NCBI GenBank assembly: GCA_964624145.1
Contig: CAZUXT010000024.1
Coordinates: 1-50,903, forward strand
DNA length: 50,903 nt
Source: WJMT01 sp964624145
GTDB lineage: Bacteria > Acidobacteriota > Aminicenantia > Aminicenantales > Aminicenantaceae
Direction of reading: 5' to 3'
This document shows positions 24,628-33,850 of the stretch, piece after piece. The notes below the pieces were generated by a model, which worked only from the letters and a program-made list of their open reading frames with translations, did no database searches and was not told where the DNA came from. Position numbers and translations under genes: made by a program. Each line of letters begins with the position of its first letter. The first letter of the stretch is position 1.

Positions 24628-26574
24628 ATGAAGACATGGGGATTTGGCACCAGAAAAAAAGCATTCCTTATCCTGTCTGTTCTTGCCATGTGTGTACTGC
24701 TTGGTTCCTCTTCCCTTAAGTTAGAGGTAATTGCCAGCAATGCCAACATAAAATTGAAGCCTGAAATAGGCGGAGAGAATATTGCCAGTGTCAACTCCGG
24801 AACCATCCTTCTCGGGGAAGAAAAACAAGGGGAATGGTATAAGGTCAGTTTTGAGATACAAGGGAAAGTTATTTCAGGCTTTATACACGAAATGCTGGTC
24901 AAAGTCATTGATGATGCTACTGTTAAATCAGATACAGATATCCCTTCATCCAGGGAGATAAGCCAGGAAGAAATAATCGCAAACATAGAAACCTCTGTTG
25001 AAAGCAGTAAAGAACTCATTCGCGAAGAGCAGCAATTGGACACGGCCATTGCCTCACTGAGGCCTCTTATCCCAAAAGTCTTTCGGGTTTTAGATTTCGA
25101 AAAGCAGAGAAGACTGGCAGCAGAGATATACCTCTGGATAGGGCTTGGGTACGCAGCCCAAAAGAATGAGTTTCTGGCCCTTAAAGAAATGAAAAACATG
25201 TTCGAGGTCGATCATTCCTATGCCCTGGAAATCTCCCGGAACATATACGACCCGAACATATCCAAAATAATAAGCCTTGCAGAAAAAGAATACCTGGGGC
25301 TTATAAAAGAGTATTATCTTAAAATATCCACAATGCCCCAGGATGCCGTAATAAAATTAAACGGGGACGAGGCAGGTAAAACCCCCACAACCATAAAAAC
25401 AGATTCCCCAAAATTCACCATTGAAATAGAAAAACAGGGTTATGAGACCATCAAAGAAGACATCTTTCTTATAGCTGAAACGAGTGAAAAAGAATTTATT
25501 CTCCAGAAAAGCGGAAGAACGGTCCATATAAGCTCTTCTCCATCCGGCGCAAAGATTTTCCTAAAAGGAGAATACACCGGTATGGATACAGATTCAGACC
25601 TTCCCTTAGTGGAGTTCGGGGTTCACAAATTAAAGATATCAAAAAAAAATTATAAAGACTGGTTACAGGATCTTGAGGTGACAAAAGGGGAAGGCCCCCT
25701 CAAGCTGGAAATCACATTAGAGCCTAAAGAATACATCAGTGTCAGCCAATGGGGAAAAGAAAACTCCTATTTCTTTGCCTCTCCTACGGGAATAGCTATA
25801 GACGGGCAGGGCAACTTCTATGTCATTGATGAGAGCGATTTAAAAATAAATAAAATCAGTCCGGAAGGAGTATTCAAGACTGATCTTGCGGTAAACAAAC
25901 GGGATCTCAACAGGTTAAAAAGCCCTTTTGGAATTGCTGTAAACAGCGAAGGATATCTTTATGTCACTGATATGAAAAAACACTGTGTCATGAAGTTTGA
26001 CAGCAAAGGAAATTTTGTGCTCAAATGGGGAAAAGAAGGTTCCGGAGATACCGAGTTCAATACACCTTTGGGAATCGCGGTTGACCAGGAGAACAATATA
26101 TATGTTGCGGACTCGGGAAACCATAAAATCAAAAAGTTCACGCATTTGGGTGTTTTTCAATACTCCTGGGGGCAAGAAGGCGCTTCCGAAGGTGAGTTTT
26201 TATTCCCTGCAGGTATTTTCGTAAATGAAAAGGATGAAATATTTGTCACTGACCAAAACAACCTGCAAAAGTTCACAAACAGCGGGGAATTCATTTCAGG
26301 CTGGGGAGATAAAGGCACAGCACCGGGGAAATTTGACAGGCCCATGGGGATTTATGGTGACAGTGACAACTGCCTTTATATATCAGATACGTATAACTAC
26401 CGGATCCAAAAATTCGATGCAACCGGCCGGTTCATAACCGAATGGGGAAATTCCGGCTCTGAGGAAGAGCTGATAAATTTCCCGATTGGGATCGTTGTTG
26501 ACCCTAAGGGCTTGGTTTATGTTGTCGACAGGGACAGCAATAGAATCCAGATTTTCGGCATTTCTTCCGAATGA
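24628..26574 (+). CDS. exported SH3-PEGA-NHL propeller protein
   Basis: This 648-residue protein has a signal peptide or anchor (residues 12-30). A bacterial SH3-like domain follows (about 32-92), then a helical region, two PEGA domains (about 230-290 and 295-370) and six NHL beta-propeller units (375-648). Each NHL unit has a P-x-G-I-A-V-D, Y-V-x-D and K-F pattern. PEGA and SH3 domains bind surface polymers or cell wall, and propellers bind proteins or sugars. Its position just after the kinase suggests a shared envelope role, an inference from location. No enzymatic motif is seen. Confidence 0.85.
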   Translation: MKTWGFGTRKKAFLILSVLAMCVLLGSSSLKLEVIASNANIKLKPEIGGENIASVNSGTILLGEEKQGEWYKVSFEIQGKVISGFIHEMLVKVIDDATVKSDTDIPSSREISQEEIIANIETSVESSKELIREEQQLDTAIASLRPLIPKVFRVLDFEKQRRLAAEIYLWIGLGYAAQKNEFLALKEMKNMFEVDHSYALEISRNIYDPNISKIISLAEKEYLGLIKEYYLKISTMPQDAVIKLNGDEAGKTPTTIKTDSPKFTIEIEKQGYETIKEDIFLIAETSEKEFILQKSGRTVHISSSPSGAKIFLKGEYTGMDTDSDLPLVEFGVHKLKISKKNYKDWLQDLEVTKGEGPLKLEITLEPKEYISVSQWGKENSYFFASPTGIAIDGQGNFYVIDESDLKINKISPEGVFKTDLAVNKRDLNRLKSPFGIAVNSEGYLYVTDMKKHCVMKFDSKGNFVLKWGKEGSGDTEFNTPLGIAVDQENNIYVADSGNHKIKKFTHLGVFQYSWGQEGASEGEFLFPAGIFVNEKDEIFVTDQNNLQKFTNSGEFISGWGDKGTAPGKFDRPMGIYGDSDNCLYISDTYNYRIQKFDATGRFITEWGNSGSEEELINFPIGIVVDPKGLVYVVDRDSNRIQIFGISSE

Positions 26575-26586
26575 ACCAAACCCTGT

Positions 26587-28791
26587 TTAACGCTCTATGA
26601 CTTCCGGTTTTAAATGCTCTATAAAAAACTCTATCCTTGCCTCTCCGTAACGTTCAAAGCGGATCCCGTGCCTTTGTTCGGGATAGATCATCAAATCAAA
26701 TTTTTTGTTGTGTTTCAAAAGCTCTTGAATCAGCTGGATTGTATTCCCGGGATGAACATTGTTATCCACAGCCCCGTGATGGATAGCAAAGTGGCCTATG
26801 AGATCCTTTGCATAATTCATACACGACCCTTTTTTATATCCCTCCGGATTATCCTGCGGCCTTCTCATGTATCTTTCGGTATAGATCGTGTCATAATTCC
26901 TCCAGTCAGTTACCGGTGCTCCAGCAACCCCCACATGAAAAATATCAGGAGCCTTCAGCATGGCAGTGCACGTCAAATAACCTCCGTAAGAATGCCCGGA
27001 GATCCCGACCCTATTTTCATCGATGTAAGGCCTTTTCGTGAGATATTTAACAGCAGCGACATGGTCGGCTAATTCGATCTGTCCTAGGTTCATATACATC
27101 AGGTTCTGGAAATCCTTTCCCCTACCGGCTACTCCTCTGTGGTCTATGGAAGCGACAATAAAACCCAGTTGGGCGAGAGCCTGGTTGCGGTCGTTCATAT
27201 TGAATCGGTTATAGATCATTTTGGCTCCGGGCCCCCCGTAAACAGCCATGATCAAGGAGTATTTCTCCTTTTCATTAAAATGAGCCGGTTTATAAAGCAC
27301 TCCATCCAACTGATACTTTTGATCTGCTGACTTAAAAACAAAGTGTTCCGGTCTGATTAACTTGAGATCTTTAAATTCCTTTGTGATCACGGAACGGATG
27401 AGTTCTCTTATTTTTTCTCCGGTTGCTGTAAAAAGGCCGGCCCGAGGAGGTTCATCAAACGAAGAAAAAGTATCGACAAAATACCGTCCGTCAGGGGACA
27501 TGGATATACTATGCGTGCCTTTTTCCCTGGATAACCTCTCAAAACCTACCCCGTCCATTCCCACTCTGTAAAGATAAGATTCAAGGCCTCTGTTTTCCTG
27601 GCCGGTGAAATAAACCCATCCTTCCTCTTCGTCAACTCCGACCACCCGGTTCACCGGAAGTTTGGCATCTGTTAACTGTCTGACGAGATTGCCTGAAATA
27701 TCATAAAGATAAATCTCCCTCCATCCGCTTCTCTCCGAGGTCCAGATGAAATGTTTGTTGTCTTTTAAAAATCTGAGGTCATTATGAGCCTCTATATAGC
27801 AGTTGTCTTCATCCTTCAGTATAAGTTTGGTTTCTCCTGTCTTCGGGTCAGCAGCAAATAATTCCAGCTCATTCTGAAGCCTGTTCAAACGCTGGTACGT
27901 AAAATATTTTCCGTCACAGGTCCATTCTCCATTAAAAAGATAGACATTCGTTTCCATGCCCGTCTCGATCCTTACGGTTTCCCGGCTTTTGACATCCACG
28001 ATATAAAACCGCACTATGGGATTGTTCTCTCCTGACTTGGGGTAGCTCTGCATTTCCAGGGAAGGAGCCGGATCTATATCATGAACAATAGGATATTTTT
28101 TTACGGGCTTTTCGTCGAATTCCATATAAGCGATCTTTGAGGAGTCAGGAGACCACCAGAAAGCCTCGTACTGACCCAGTTCTTCGGGGTAGACCCAATC
28201 CGGAAAACCTTTGCGCAGGTCTTTGTTCCCGCCTTGAGTCAGCGGTGTCTCGTTTTCCTCAAAATCCTTGATATAAAGATTGAAATCACGGACAAACGCT
28301 CTGTACTTAAGGTCCGGAGACAGCACCTCAGAATAAATCCTTCCCCGCACACCTATAAAACTCTTCTCCGGAACATAGGTAATCATTTCGCCGGAATCAA
28401 GGTCATAAAAAAACGCCTTGCTTTTGACTTGAAACCGGATCCGGCTCCTGTTTTTGATAAATTCAAAATCCTCAAACGGGAGTTTATCCAGATTTTTCCC
28501 TGTCAGTTTATTATATACAGAGATGATTCTACTCTCATCGAAAAGATTCTTTTTCTCCCCTGTTTTAATGTCTATTTTTTTAAAATTTCCTTCTTCTTTA
28601 AAATACAATCCAGTCCCGTCAGGAAGCCAGTTGTATCTTTGCATTCTTGCGGGCTTTATTAAATCCCTGTCTTTTGTTAGTTTCTCATACAGGGCCCGCC
28701 CCCGAATCTGAGTAAAGGATACAGATGAAAACGAAAAGATAAATATCACCACACACAAAATTGTCATTCTCTGTCTACGCTTTTCACTCAT
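26587..28791 (-). CDS. dipeptidyl peptidase IV-type S9 peptidase
   Basis: This 734-residue secreted serine peptidase has a signal peptide (residues 9-26), an N-terminal eight-bladed DPPIV propeller (about 60-470) and a C-terminal alpha/beta-hydrolase domain. The catalytic triad is S601 (GHSYGG), D676 (GAVDNNV) and H708 (EQRHG). The propeller carries the DWVYPEELGQYEAFWWSPD segment, including the paired Glu that binds the substrate amino terminus in DPPIV. It would remove N-terminal dipeptides with Pro at the second position, supporting growth on peptides. It lies 61 bases after the DegV-fusion gene. Confidence 0.93.
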   Translation of the reverse strand: MSEKRRQRMTILCVVIFIFSFSSVSFTQIRGRALYEKLTKDRDLIKPARMQRYNWLPDGTGLYFKEEGNFKKIDIKTGEKKNLFDESRIISVYNKLTGKNLDKLPFEDFEFIKNRSRIRFQVKSKAFFYDLDSGEMITYVPEKSFIGVRGRIYSEVLSPDLKYRAFVRDFNLYIKDFEENETPLTQGGNKDLRKGFPDWVYPEELGQYEAFWWSPDSSKIAYMEFDEKPVKKYPIVHDIDPAPSLEMQSYPKSGENNPIVRFYIVDVKSRETVRIETGMETNVYLFNGEWTCDGKYFTYQRLNRLQNELELFAADPKTGETKLILKDEDNCYIEAHNDLRFLKDNKHFIWTSERSGWREIYLYDISGNLVRQLTDAKLPVNRVVGVDEEEGWVYFTGQENRGLESYLYRVGMDGVGFERLSREKGTHSISMSPDGRYFVDTFSSFDEPPRAGLFTATGEKIRELIRSVITKEFKDLKLIRPEHFVFKSADQKYQLDGVLYKPAHFNEKEKYSLIMAVYGGPGAKMIYNRFNMNDRNQALAQLGFIVASIDHRGVAGRGKDFQNLMYMNLGQIELADHVAAVKYLTKRPYIDENRVGISGHSYGGYLTCTAMLKAPDIFHVGVAGAPVTDWRNYDTIYTERYMRRPQDNPEGYKKGSCMNYAKDLIGHFAIHHGAVDNNVHPGNTIQLIQELLKHNKKFDLMIYPEQRHGIRFERYGEARIEFFIEHLKPEVIER

Positions 28792-28852
28792 TGATCCCTC
28801 TCTAATAATTTTTAATGGATTTGTCTTTTTTTATCATGGCATTTTACCGGGA

Positions 28853-30655
28853 CTACTCACTCTTAAGCACGGCCACGCCAATGGTGCCCGGGCCGGCATG
28901 AGCCCCCAATACAGGGGATGCATTTATGATCATCACAGGATTCTCATTTGTTTTTTGCCTGATTTTTTCTCCTACTCTTTTCCCAGAATCCAGAGCATTA
29001 ACGTGAGCCACCGCCGTTAAAAACCCCTGTTTTTCGTGCCCTCCCTCTTTCTCCATCTTTCCGAACACAAGTGATAAGACCTTTTCCTCAAGTCTTTTCC
29101 TTCCTCTTGCTTTCCCCACGGGTACAAGGATTCCTTCTGCATTCAATGAAAGGACAGGATTTATATTGAATAATTTTGCCAGTAATCCTTTGGTTTTCGT
29201 TATTCTTCCTCCTTTGATAAGATATTTCAAGCTGGGAATCCCTATAAATATCTCTGTATCTCTGACAGCTTTTTCAACTCTTTTTAAAACCGCTTCATAC
29301 CCTATTCCTTTTTTTAATGCCTCAATCACTTCCAGCACAATCAATCCCAGCCCTATGGAAAGATTTTTGCTGTTCAGCACCTTTATCTTTTGGGAACTGA
29401 TGTTTTTGGCAGCCTGAAGAGCTGTGTGAAAAGTCCCGCTGAGTGCACCTGTTAAATGTATGGAAAGTATGGACCGGTAATGGAAAAGAAGGTTTGTATA
29501 CACTTTTGTAAAATCCTTAATCGAAGGTTTTGACGTTTTTGGAATTTCAGGGGAAGATTCCAGTATATCATAGAATTCTTCCGGAATAATATCGACTTTA
29601 TCCGTATACACCCTGTCCGCTGCATGGAACTTGACCGGCACAAAGTAGATATCATGACTTTCCACATATTTTTCAGGAATATCACAGGTCGTATCACTCA
29701 CAATGGCGAGAGGCTTTTTCTTGTCCGAAGGAAGATCTGTTGAGCAGTCAAGGACTTCTTCAGACGTTATCTTCCCGAATCTGGAAACACAAGACAATGT
29801 TTTCCTGGGATCATGTGTTCTCAAGTGAATCTTAGCGAAACGTATGGTGCCATAAAATATCAAATCACTCCCTAATGAATTGAGCTCTTTCACTAAATCC
29901 GCACGGTTGAGATTTTCATTCCTGACGCAGCATTCCACACAAAACCTTTGCGGCTGACTTTCCTTTTCGGCTTCTAGAGCCTGTTTAACATGTCTTGCTT
30001 TTTTGAATCCAGAGGTGATGTCTCCCTTTTCAATATAATTCAGGATCCCTTCCAGTAAATACACAAAGGCTCTTCCGCCTGCATCCTCGACCCCGTTTTT
30101 TTTTAAAACATCTAACTGTTCAGGAGTCTTTTTCAGAGCTAAAACAGCTTCTTTATACGACTCTTTTAAGAGGTCATGAAAATCATCTGTTACTGAAACC
30201 AGATTTTTTATGTGTTCGGACCAGGCTTTCATCACTGAAAGAGCGGTTCCCTCCACAGGATTCTCGAATGATCTGTACACCCTCTCTACGGTTTTTTCTG
30301 CAGCCGCAGCAAAATCTTTGACAAAAATCCTATCGAAATTTTTGAATCCTTCTTCAAATCCAGAAAAAAATTCAGCAAACACAGTTCCTGAATATCCTAG
30401 TGCAGACGATTCAATGGCCTGGGCAATCCTGCGGCTGCTTTGGCGGAGAGAGGCTTCCGTGAACAGCTCTTTTGAGCTTATATGCCGGAATGTCTTTTTC
30501 AGGTTTGAACCTGTATCTTTATCAGGAATAGGAAACACATTGATCCTATTAAGCTCTTTTACATGAGAGACAACTTCCTGACAACCCTTTAAAACAGCAC
30601 GGGCGTACCGGATGCCGTCGAGATAGCGGATTTTGATAGAAGTTGAATCTTTCAC
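28853..30655 (-). CDS. fused fatty-acid kinase: DhaL/DAK2 domain plus DegV domain
   Basis: This 600-residue protein combines both parts of the fatty-acid kinase system. Residues 1 to about 205 form the DhaL (FakA) ATP-binding domain with NVFPIPDKDTGSN at 39-51; the Mg-binding Asp residues are kept. Residues about 225-305 match the FakA middle domain. Residues about 311-600 form a DegV (FakB) fatty-acid-binding domain with IVSDTTCDIP and GALSGT. FakA normally phosphorylates the fatty acid bound to a separate FakB; here they share one chain. The start is GTG 30655, with a poor ribosome site. LarE precedes it by 47 bases. Confidence 0.88.
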   Translation of the reverse strand: MKDSTSIKIRYLDGIRYARAVLKGCQEVVSHVKELNRINVFPIPDKDTGSNLKKTFRHISSKELFTEASLRQSSRRIAQAIESSALGYSGTVFAEFFSGFEEGFKNFDRIFVKDFAAAAEKTVERVYRSFENPVEGTALSVMKAWSEHIKNLVSVTDDFHDLLKESYKEAVLALKKTPEQLDVLKKNGVEDAGGRAFVYLLEGILNYIEKGDITSGFKKARHVKQALEAEKESQPQRFCVECCVRNENLNRADLVKELNSLGSDLIFYGTIRFAKIHLRTHDPRKTLSCVSRFGKITSEEVLDCSTDLPSDKKKPLAIVSDTTCDIPEKYVESHDIYFVPVKFHAADRVYTDKVDIIPEEFYDILESSPEIPKTSKPSIKDFTKVYTNLLFHYRSILSIHLTGALSGTFHTALQAAKNISSQKIKVLNSKNLSIGLGLIVLEVIEALKKGIGYEAVLKRVEKAVRDTEIFIGIPSLKYLIKGGRITKTKGLLAKLFNINPVLSLNAEGILVPVGKARGRKRLEEKVLSLVFGKMEKEGGHEKQGFLTAVAHVNALDSGKRVGEKIRQKTNENPVMIINASPVLGAHAGPGTIGVAVLKSE

Positions 30656-30702
30656 TTTAAGTTAATCATATCATGATAAAATTTCAAAATACAAAAAAAA
30701 CA

Positions 30703-31521
30703 TCACTCAACCTGACCATTCTCATCCATGCTCCCGGTCCTGTAACCCTTTAAATCCAAGGAGATATACGTATAGCCTATCTGATTGAGTCTCTTTAATA
30801 CTTTTTTCCTTACCGGTTCTTTTGTCAGGACTCCCATATCATCAGGCAAAACCTCTATTCTTGCTGTATCCCCGTGATGTCTTACCCTGAACTGGTTTAT
30901 CCCCAGCTGACGAATAAAATCCTCAGATTCCTCGATCATCGAAAGAGTACCGGTCCGAATCGGCGTATGATAAGGAATCCGGGTCGCTAGACAGGACATG
31001 GAAGGCTTATTCCAGGTGCTCAGATTTCTCTCTCTTGATAACTCTCTTATGTCCTGCTTCGTAAGCCCTGCATTTACGAGCGGAGTTGAAATATCGAGTT
31101 CCCGGCATGCCTTCATCCCCGGCCTGTAAGAGTCTTTATCTTCAACATTCTCACCACATGCCACATGTTTATATCCTCTGCTCTCAGCGATTTTTTTCAA
31201 CCGTGAGAACAGGACTTTCTTGCAAAAATAGCATCTAAGAGGAGAGTTTTCGGTGAAATTTCTGTTATCAAGCAGTTTTACATTGATGACTTCATGTTTG
31301 ATCCCAATCTCTTCAGCTATTTTTTGGGCTTCTTGAATCTCAAAACGAGAATGGACTTCAGTGGAAAAAGTCACTGCCAGAGCTTTATCACCAAGAACTT
31401 CGCAGGCCGTGCTGGCCAGAAAACTGCTGTCTGCTCCTCCTGAGAAAGCAATCACAAGGTTCCCCATGGAGCTCAATTCCTGCTTGAGTTTTCTGAGTTT
31501 CCCGATGTTTTTCTCCGTCAT
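30703..31521 (-). CDS. larE: LarE-type ATP-dependent sulfur transferase
   Basis: This 272-residue protein has a PP-loop ATP pyrophosphatase motif, SGGADSS, at residues 27-33. The LarE signature region has PLRCYFCK (C97, C100) and SMSCLATRIPY (C177). LarE supplies sulfur to the nickel-pincer nucleotide cofactor of lactate racemase. In some members the sulfur comes from the protein's own Cys; others use a [4Fe-4S] cluster held by three Cys, which the C97/C100/C177 set would allow (inference). No larA, larB or larC lies in the window. It begins a group with the FakA-FakB fusion and DPPIV genes. Confidence 0.88.
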   Translation of the reverse strand: MTEKNIGKLRKLKQELSSMGNLVIAFSGGADSSFLASTACEVLGDKALAVTFSTEVHSRFEIQEAQKIAEEIGIKHEVINVKLLDNRNFTENSPLRCYFCKKVLFSRLKKIAESRGYKHVACGENVEDKDSYRPGMKACRELDISTPLVNAGLTKQDIRELSRERNLSTWNKPSMSCLATRIPYHTPIRTGTLSMIEESEDFIRQLGINQFRVRHHGDTARIEVLPDDMGVLTKEPVRKKVLKRLNQIGYTYISLDLKGYRTGSMDENGQVE

Positions 31522-31627
31522 CTTCTCTTTACCGTCTCTGTCAGGTCAGTTTAAATCAAAAAGATAAAATTTTAAAGCGAAATGGTAAAAGGATTTGAAT
31601 GCTATTTGAGAAAAACGGGCTTATGCG

Positions 31628-31960
31628 TCACTCATAATTGATATCATCAACCAAAACAACCGGCTTAAAAACAAAAAGCCCGGACTGACCGTTATCCACA
31701 GTCTGAATAGAATTTTCCGCATCAAAATCAAGCGTCACAGTGACCTCTCCGTCTTCAGTCACATCGAATTCCACGTCAACCGAAATCTCTACGCTGGAAA
31801 AATTCAATCTATACTCAACGCCCCCTACAATGATCCGTGCAGACTCTACTACCAATCTGACGCCGGTATAATGACCGGCCTCAAGATACGTCTCAACGAC
31901 TGGCTGAGGATTATCTTTGAGTTCGAGAAGCTCAAATTCCGTTTCTTCATCAAGAACCAC
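31628..31960 (-). CDS. DUF4382 domain, N-terminal part missing
   Basis: From GTG 31960 the protein has 110 residues and matches the second half of DUF4382: FELLEL, then the diagnostic YLEAGHYTGVRLVVE, VTLDFDAENSI and FVFKPVV. Such proteins are usually exported and have a signal peptide and two more strands first. Those are absent here. The same frame stays open upstream across the end of lapA (VAVKKASSDDYIV encoded at 31996-31958), with no ATG, GTG or TTG before 31960. GTG 31960 has only a weak ribosome site. The domain may be made as a LapA fusion by frameshifting; see the slippery site. Function is unknown. Confidence 0.6.
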   Translation of the reverse strand: MVLDEETEFELLELKDNPQPVVETYLEAGHYTGVRLVVESARIIVGGVEYRLNFSSVEISVDVEFDVTEDGEVTVTLDFDAENSIQTVDNGQSGLFVFKPVVLVDDINYE

Positions 31961-31992
31961 GATGTAATCATCCGAAGATGCCTTTTTTACCG

Positions 31993-32175
31993 CTACTTGC
32001 GCCCCAATAAAAAACCCACCACAAATCCAATAAAAAGAAGACCTAATACCATGATGATTCTGGAAGCACTGACTGTCCAGAAAAGAAGTTGAATGGTCAC
32101 AACTTTAGAATTTTGTAATATGAATATCAAAGAAATGACCAATAGAACCAGAACAATGATAACTTTAGGTTTCAT
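31993..32175 (-). CDS. LapA-domain small membrane protein
   Basis: This 60-residue protein has the LapA (lipopolysaccharide assembly A) pattern: a first helix (residues 4-20), the strand segment QNSKVVTIQLLFW with conserved Q-N and F-W, the S-R turn, and a second helix (40-58) ending GRK. In enterobacteria LapA/YciS works with LapB in LPS assembly; whether that applies here is unknown. AGGAGGG lies eight bases before the ATG, so expression is likely strong. Codons 54-56 form a T TTT TTA frameshift heptamer. Confidence 0.82.
   Translation of the reverse strand: MKPKVIIVLVLLVISLIFILQNSKVVTIQLLFWTVSASRIIMVLGLLFIGFVVGFLLGRK
32008..32014 (-). other. candidate -1 ribosomal frameshift heptamer in lapA
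   Basis: In the lapA frame the codons GGT TTT TTA contain T TTT TTA, a canonical X XXY YYZ slippery site, four codons before the stop. A -1 shift continues as ATT GGG GCG CAA and runs in frame into the DUF4382 region to 31628, giving a 182-residue fusion. A CATC-TTCG-GATG hairpin lies at 31980-31969, 27 bases downstream, farther than typical stimulators. Confidence 0.4.
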
Positions 32176-32200
32176 GTGATTTGCCCTCCTGTCTTTATTA

Positions 32201-32881
32201 TCATAATGGAAATATGAGAAAAATCAATACATCCCAAACAGCGTGACTGACAGCAACCAAAAGCACAGACTTCTTCCATAAGTAAAGTCCCCCCCAGAAC
32301 AGTCCGCATACAGCCGCAGCCAACACAAGGATCACATTTCCACTGCCCAAATGAACAAAGGCATACATGAGAACACACAAAAGAAACCCTGAATATTTTC
32401 CGAACCTCCCCTCCCAAATTCTTTGAAGAAAACCACGCCAAAACAACTCCTCCCCGGGGCCTATCACTAAGGTCATAAGAAGCGTTATTTTTAACAAAGA
32501 ACTCCCCTGTTTCAGACCATAAATACTGTCAATATTTCTTTCTGCAAAATGAAAAATAATCCGGGAGCATTCCCCGGCTGCATAAAAAATCCCGTACAGA
32601 ATAACCGCAGACAAGATTCCCAGTACTATTTTTTTACCTGAACCCGATTGAAAATCTCTCTTAAGATAATCTTTATAAGAAGAATCAATAACGAAACTGA
32701 AGGAGACCAGAAGGATGATGTTCACACTCATCCACCACCAGAAATTCAAAAATCCCAAATTTTGAAAGATAAACAGAGGGAAAAAAAGAGCGCAGGCTAA
32801 AACAAAGGGTATGATGACAGTTGGAAACAGTGTGTTTTTTGCTGTTTGCTTCAAATCCGGCTCAATATTAAATGCAGCCAT
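32201..32881 (-). CDS. CPBP family intramembrane metalloprotease
   Basis: This 226-residue protein has about seven hydrophobic segments and the three Abi/CPBP (Rce1-like) motifs: E144-E145-x3-R149 (EELFWR), H177 (FVHLG) and H213-x3-D217 (SHAVWD). These proteases cleave near membranes; many bacterial members have unknown substrates, sometimes bacteriocin immunity. It overlaps the UbiA gene by 31 bases, so translation may be coupled. It is followed by lapA after 25 bases. Confidence 0.88.
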   Translation of the reverse strand: MAAFNIEPDLKQTAKNTLFPTVIIPFVLACALFFPLFIFQNLGFLNFWWWMSVNIILLVSFSFVIDSSYKDYLKRDFQSGSGKKIVLGILSAVILYGIFYAAGECSRIIFHFAERNIDSIYGLKQGSSLLKITLLMTLVIGPGEELFWRGFLQRIWEGRFGKYSGFLLCVLMYAFVHLGSGNVILVLAAAVCGLFWGGLYLWKKSVLLVAVSHAVWDVLIFLIFPL

Positions 32882-33795
32882 ACAGCTGCTGTGGAAAGAA
32901 TCCCAAAAATAAGATTGTGTTTTGAAGTGGCTCCATCAAGCACCACAAAATCCATGGGGCGTTTGGGCTTGCGTCTCAGCACCGCTCTTTTTAAAAGATG
33001 GACCGCATTAGGAACAGAGAGAAAAACGATCAAAAAAGCCCACGGCATGGGAGGTATCCCTATTTCTAAAATTCTGGGCAGTATAACAAGAAAAAGAACC
33101 ACTGCAAACGGTCCGAGAATGAGGAAATAATAATAGATAAGAGAACCTCTGTCCCCCAAAATCGATGCGATAGTCCTGACATTCTTTTGAGTATCTGATT
33201 CAATATCGCGCCAGTTATTCGCATGAAGAATGGCACTGACAAGCATGGCCATAGGGACGGTCCATAATACGGGAAGCCAGGAAAATTCTCTGGTCTGTAC
33301 AACCCATGCTCCCAAGGAGCCGAGAATTCCAAAATCTAAAAAAACAGCCAAATCGCCAAACGAATTGTATTTTAAAAGGGTATAGAAAACCCCGATCACA
33401 ACTCCAATGGCACCAATAACCAGCAGTATCTGACCGGTCATAAACACCAGAACGATCCCTATGGCTGACCCGATAACAAAGAGGACCACAGCTCCGGCAG
33501 CCACCTTATTTTCGCTCAGCCAGCCCCTGGATACAGCCCCGCTTACAGGAGTTATATTTCTGTCAAGGCCGCGCCTGTAGTCGAAAACATCACTCAGCAT
33601 ATTAGCGGCAGAGTGAAGGATAATCATCGCCAGAAAAGCCAGAAAAAAACGAAAAAAATTCAGGGAAGTTCCATAAAAAACGACCGCAAGCGACGTTCCG
33701 AATATCACCGGCATGGTCGATGCGGGCAGCGCCCACGGCCTCATGGAAATAATCCATTTTTTTAAAAAAGGAACTTTCTTTGTTTTTGTTTCCAT
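32851..33795 (-). CDS. UbiA family prenyltransferase (MenA-like)
   Basis: This 314-residue protein has eight or nine membrane helices. Its first Asp-rich motif is NMLSDVFDYRRGLDR (N65, D69, D72, D78) and the second is NNWRDIESD. The RPWALPASTMPV opening near residue 19 is typical of 1,4-dihydroxy-2-naphthoate polyprenyltransferases, which make demethylmenaquinone. No other men gene lies in the window, so the aromatic acceptor is not proven. It follows the ABC ATPase gene by 55 bases. Confidence 0.87.
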   Translation of the reverse strand: METKTKKVPFLKKWIISMRPWALPASTMPVIFGTSLAVVFYGTSLNFFRFFLAFLAMIILHSAANMLSDVFDYRRGLDRNITPVSGAVSRGWLSENKVAAGAVVLFVIGSAIGIVLVFMTGQILLVIGAIGVVIGVFYTLLKYNSFGDLAVFLDFGILGSLGAWVVQTREFSWLPVLWTVPMAMLVSAILHANNWRDIESDTQKNVRTIASILGDRGSLIYYYFLILGPFAVVLFLVILPRILEIGIPPMPWAFLIVFLSVPNAVHLLKRAVLRRKPKRPMDFVVLDGATSKHNLIFGILSTAAVWLHLILSRI

Positions 33796-33850
33796 GCGTA
33801 TAATTATACCTAAATAAAAGCGATGGTTCTATTCCTTTTATCTGTATTAT

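Noticed and set aside
31981..31987. A-run (A AAA AAG) in the DUF4382 frame as another frameshift site
   Set aside because: A shift here would leave the frame that encodes DUF4382, so it is not useful as a programmed site.
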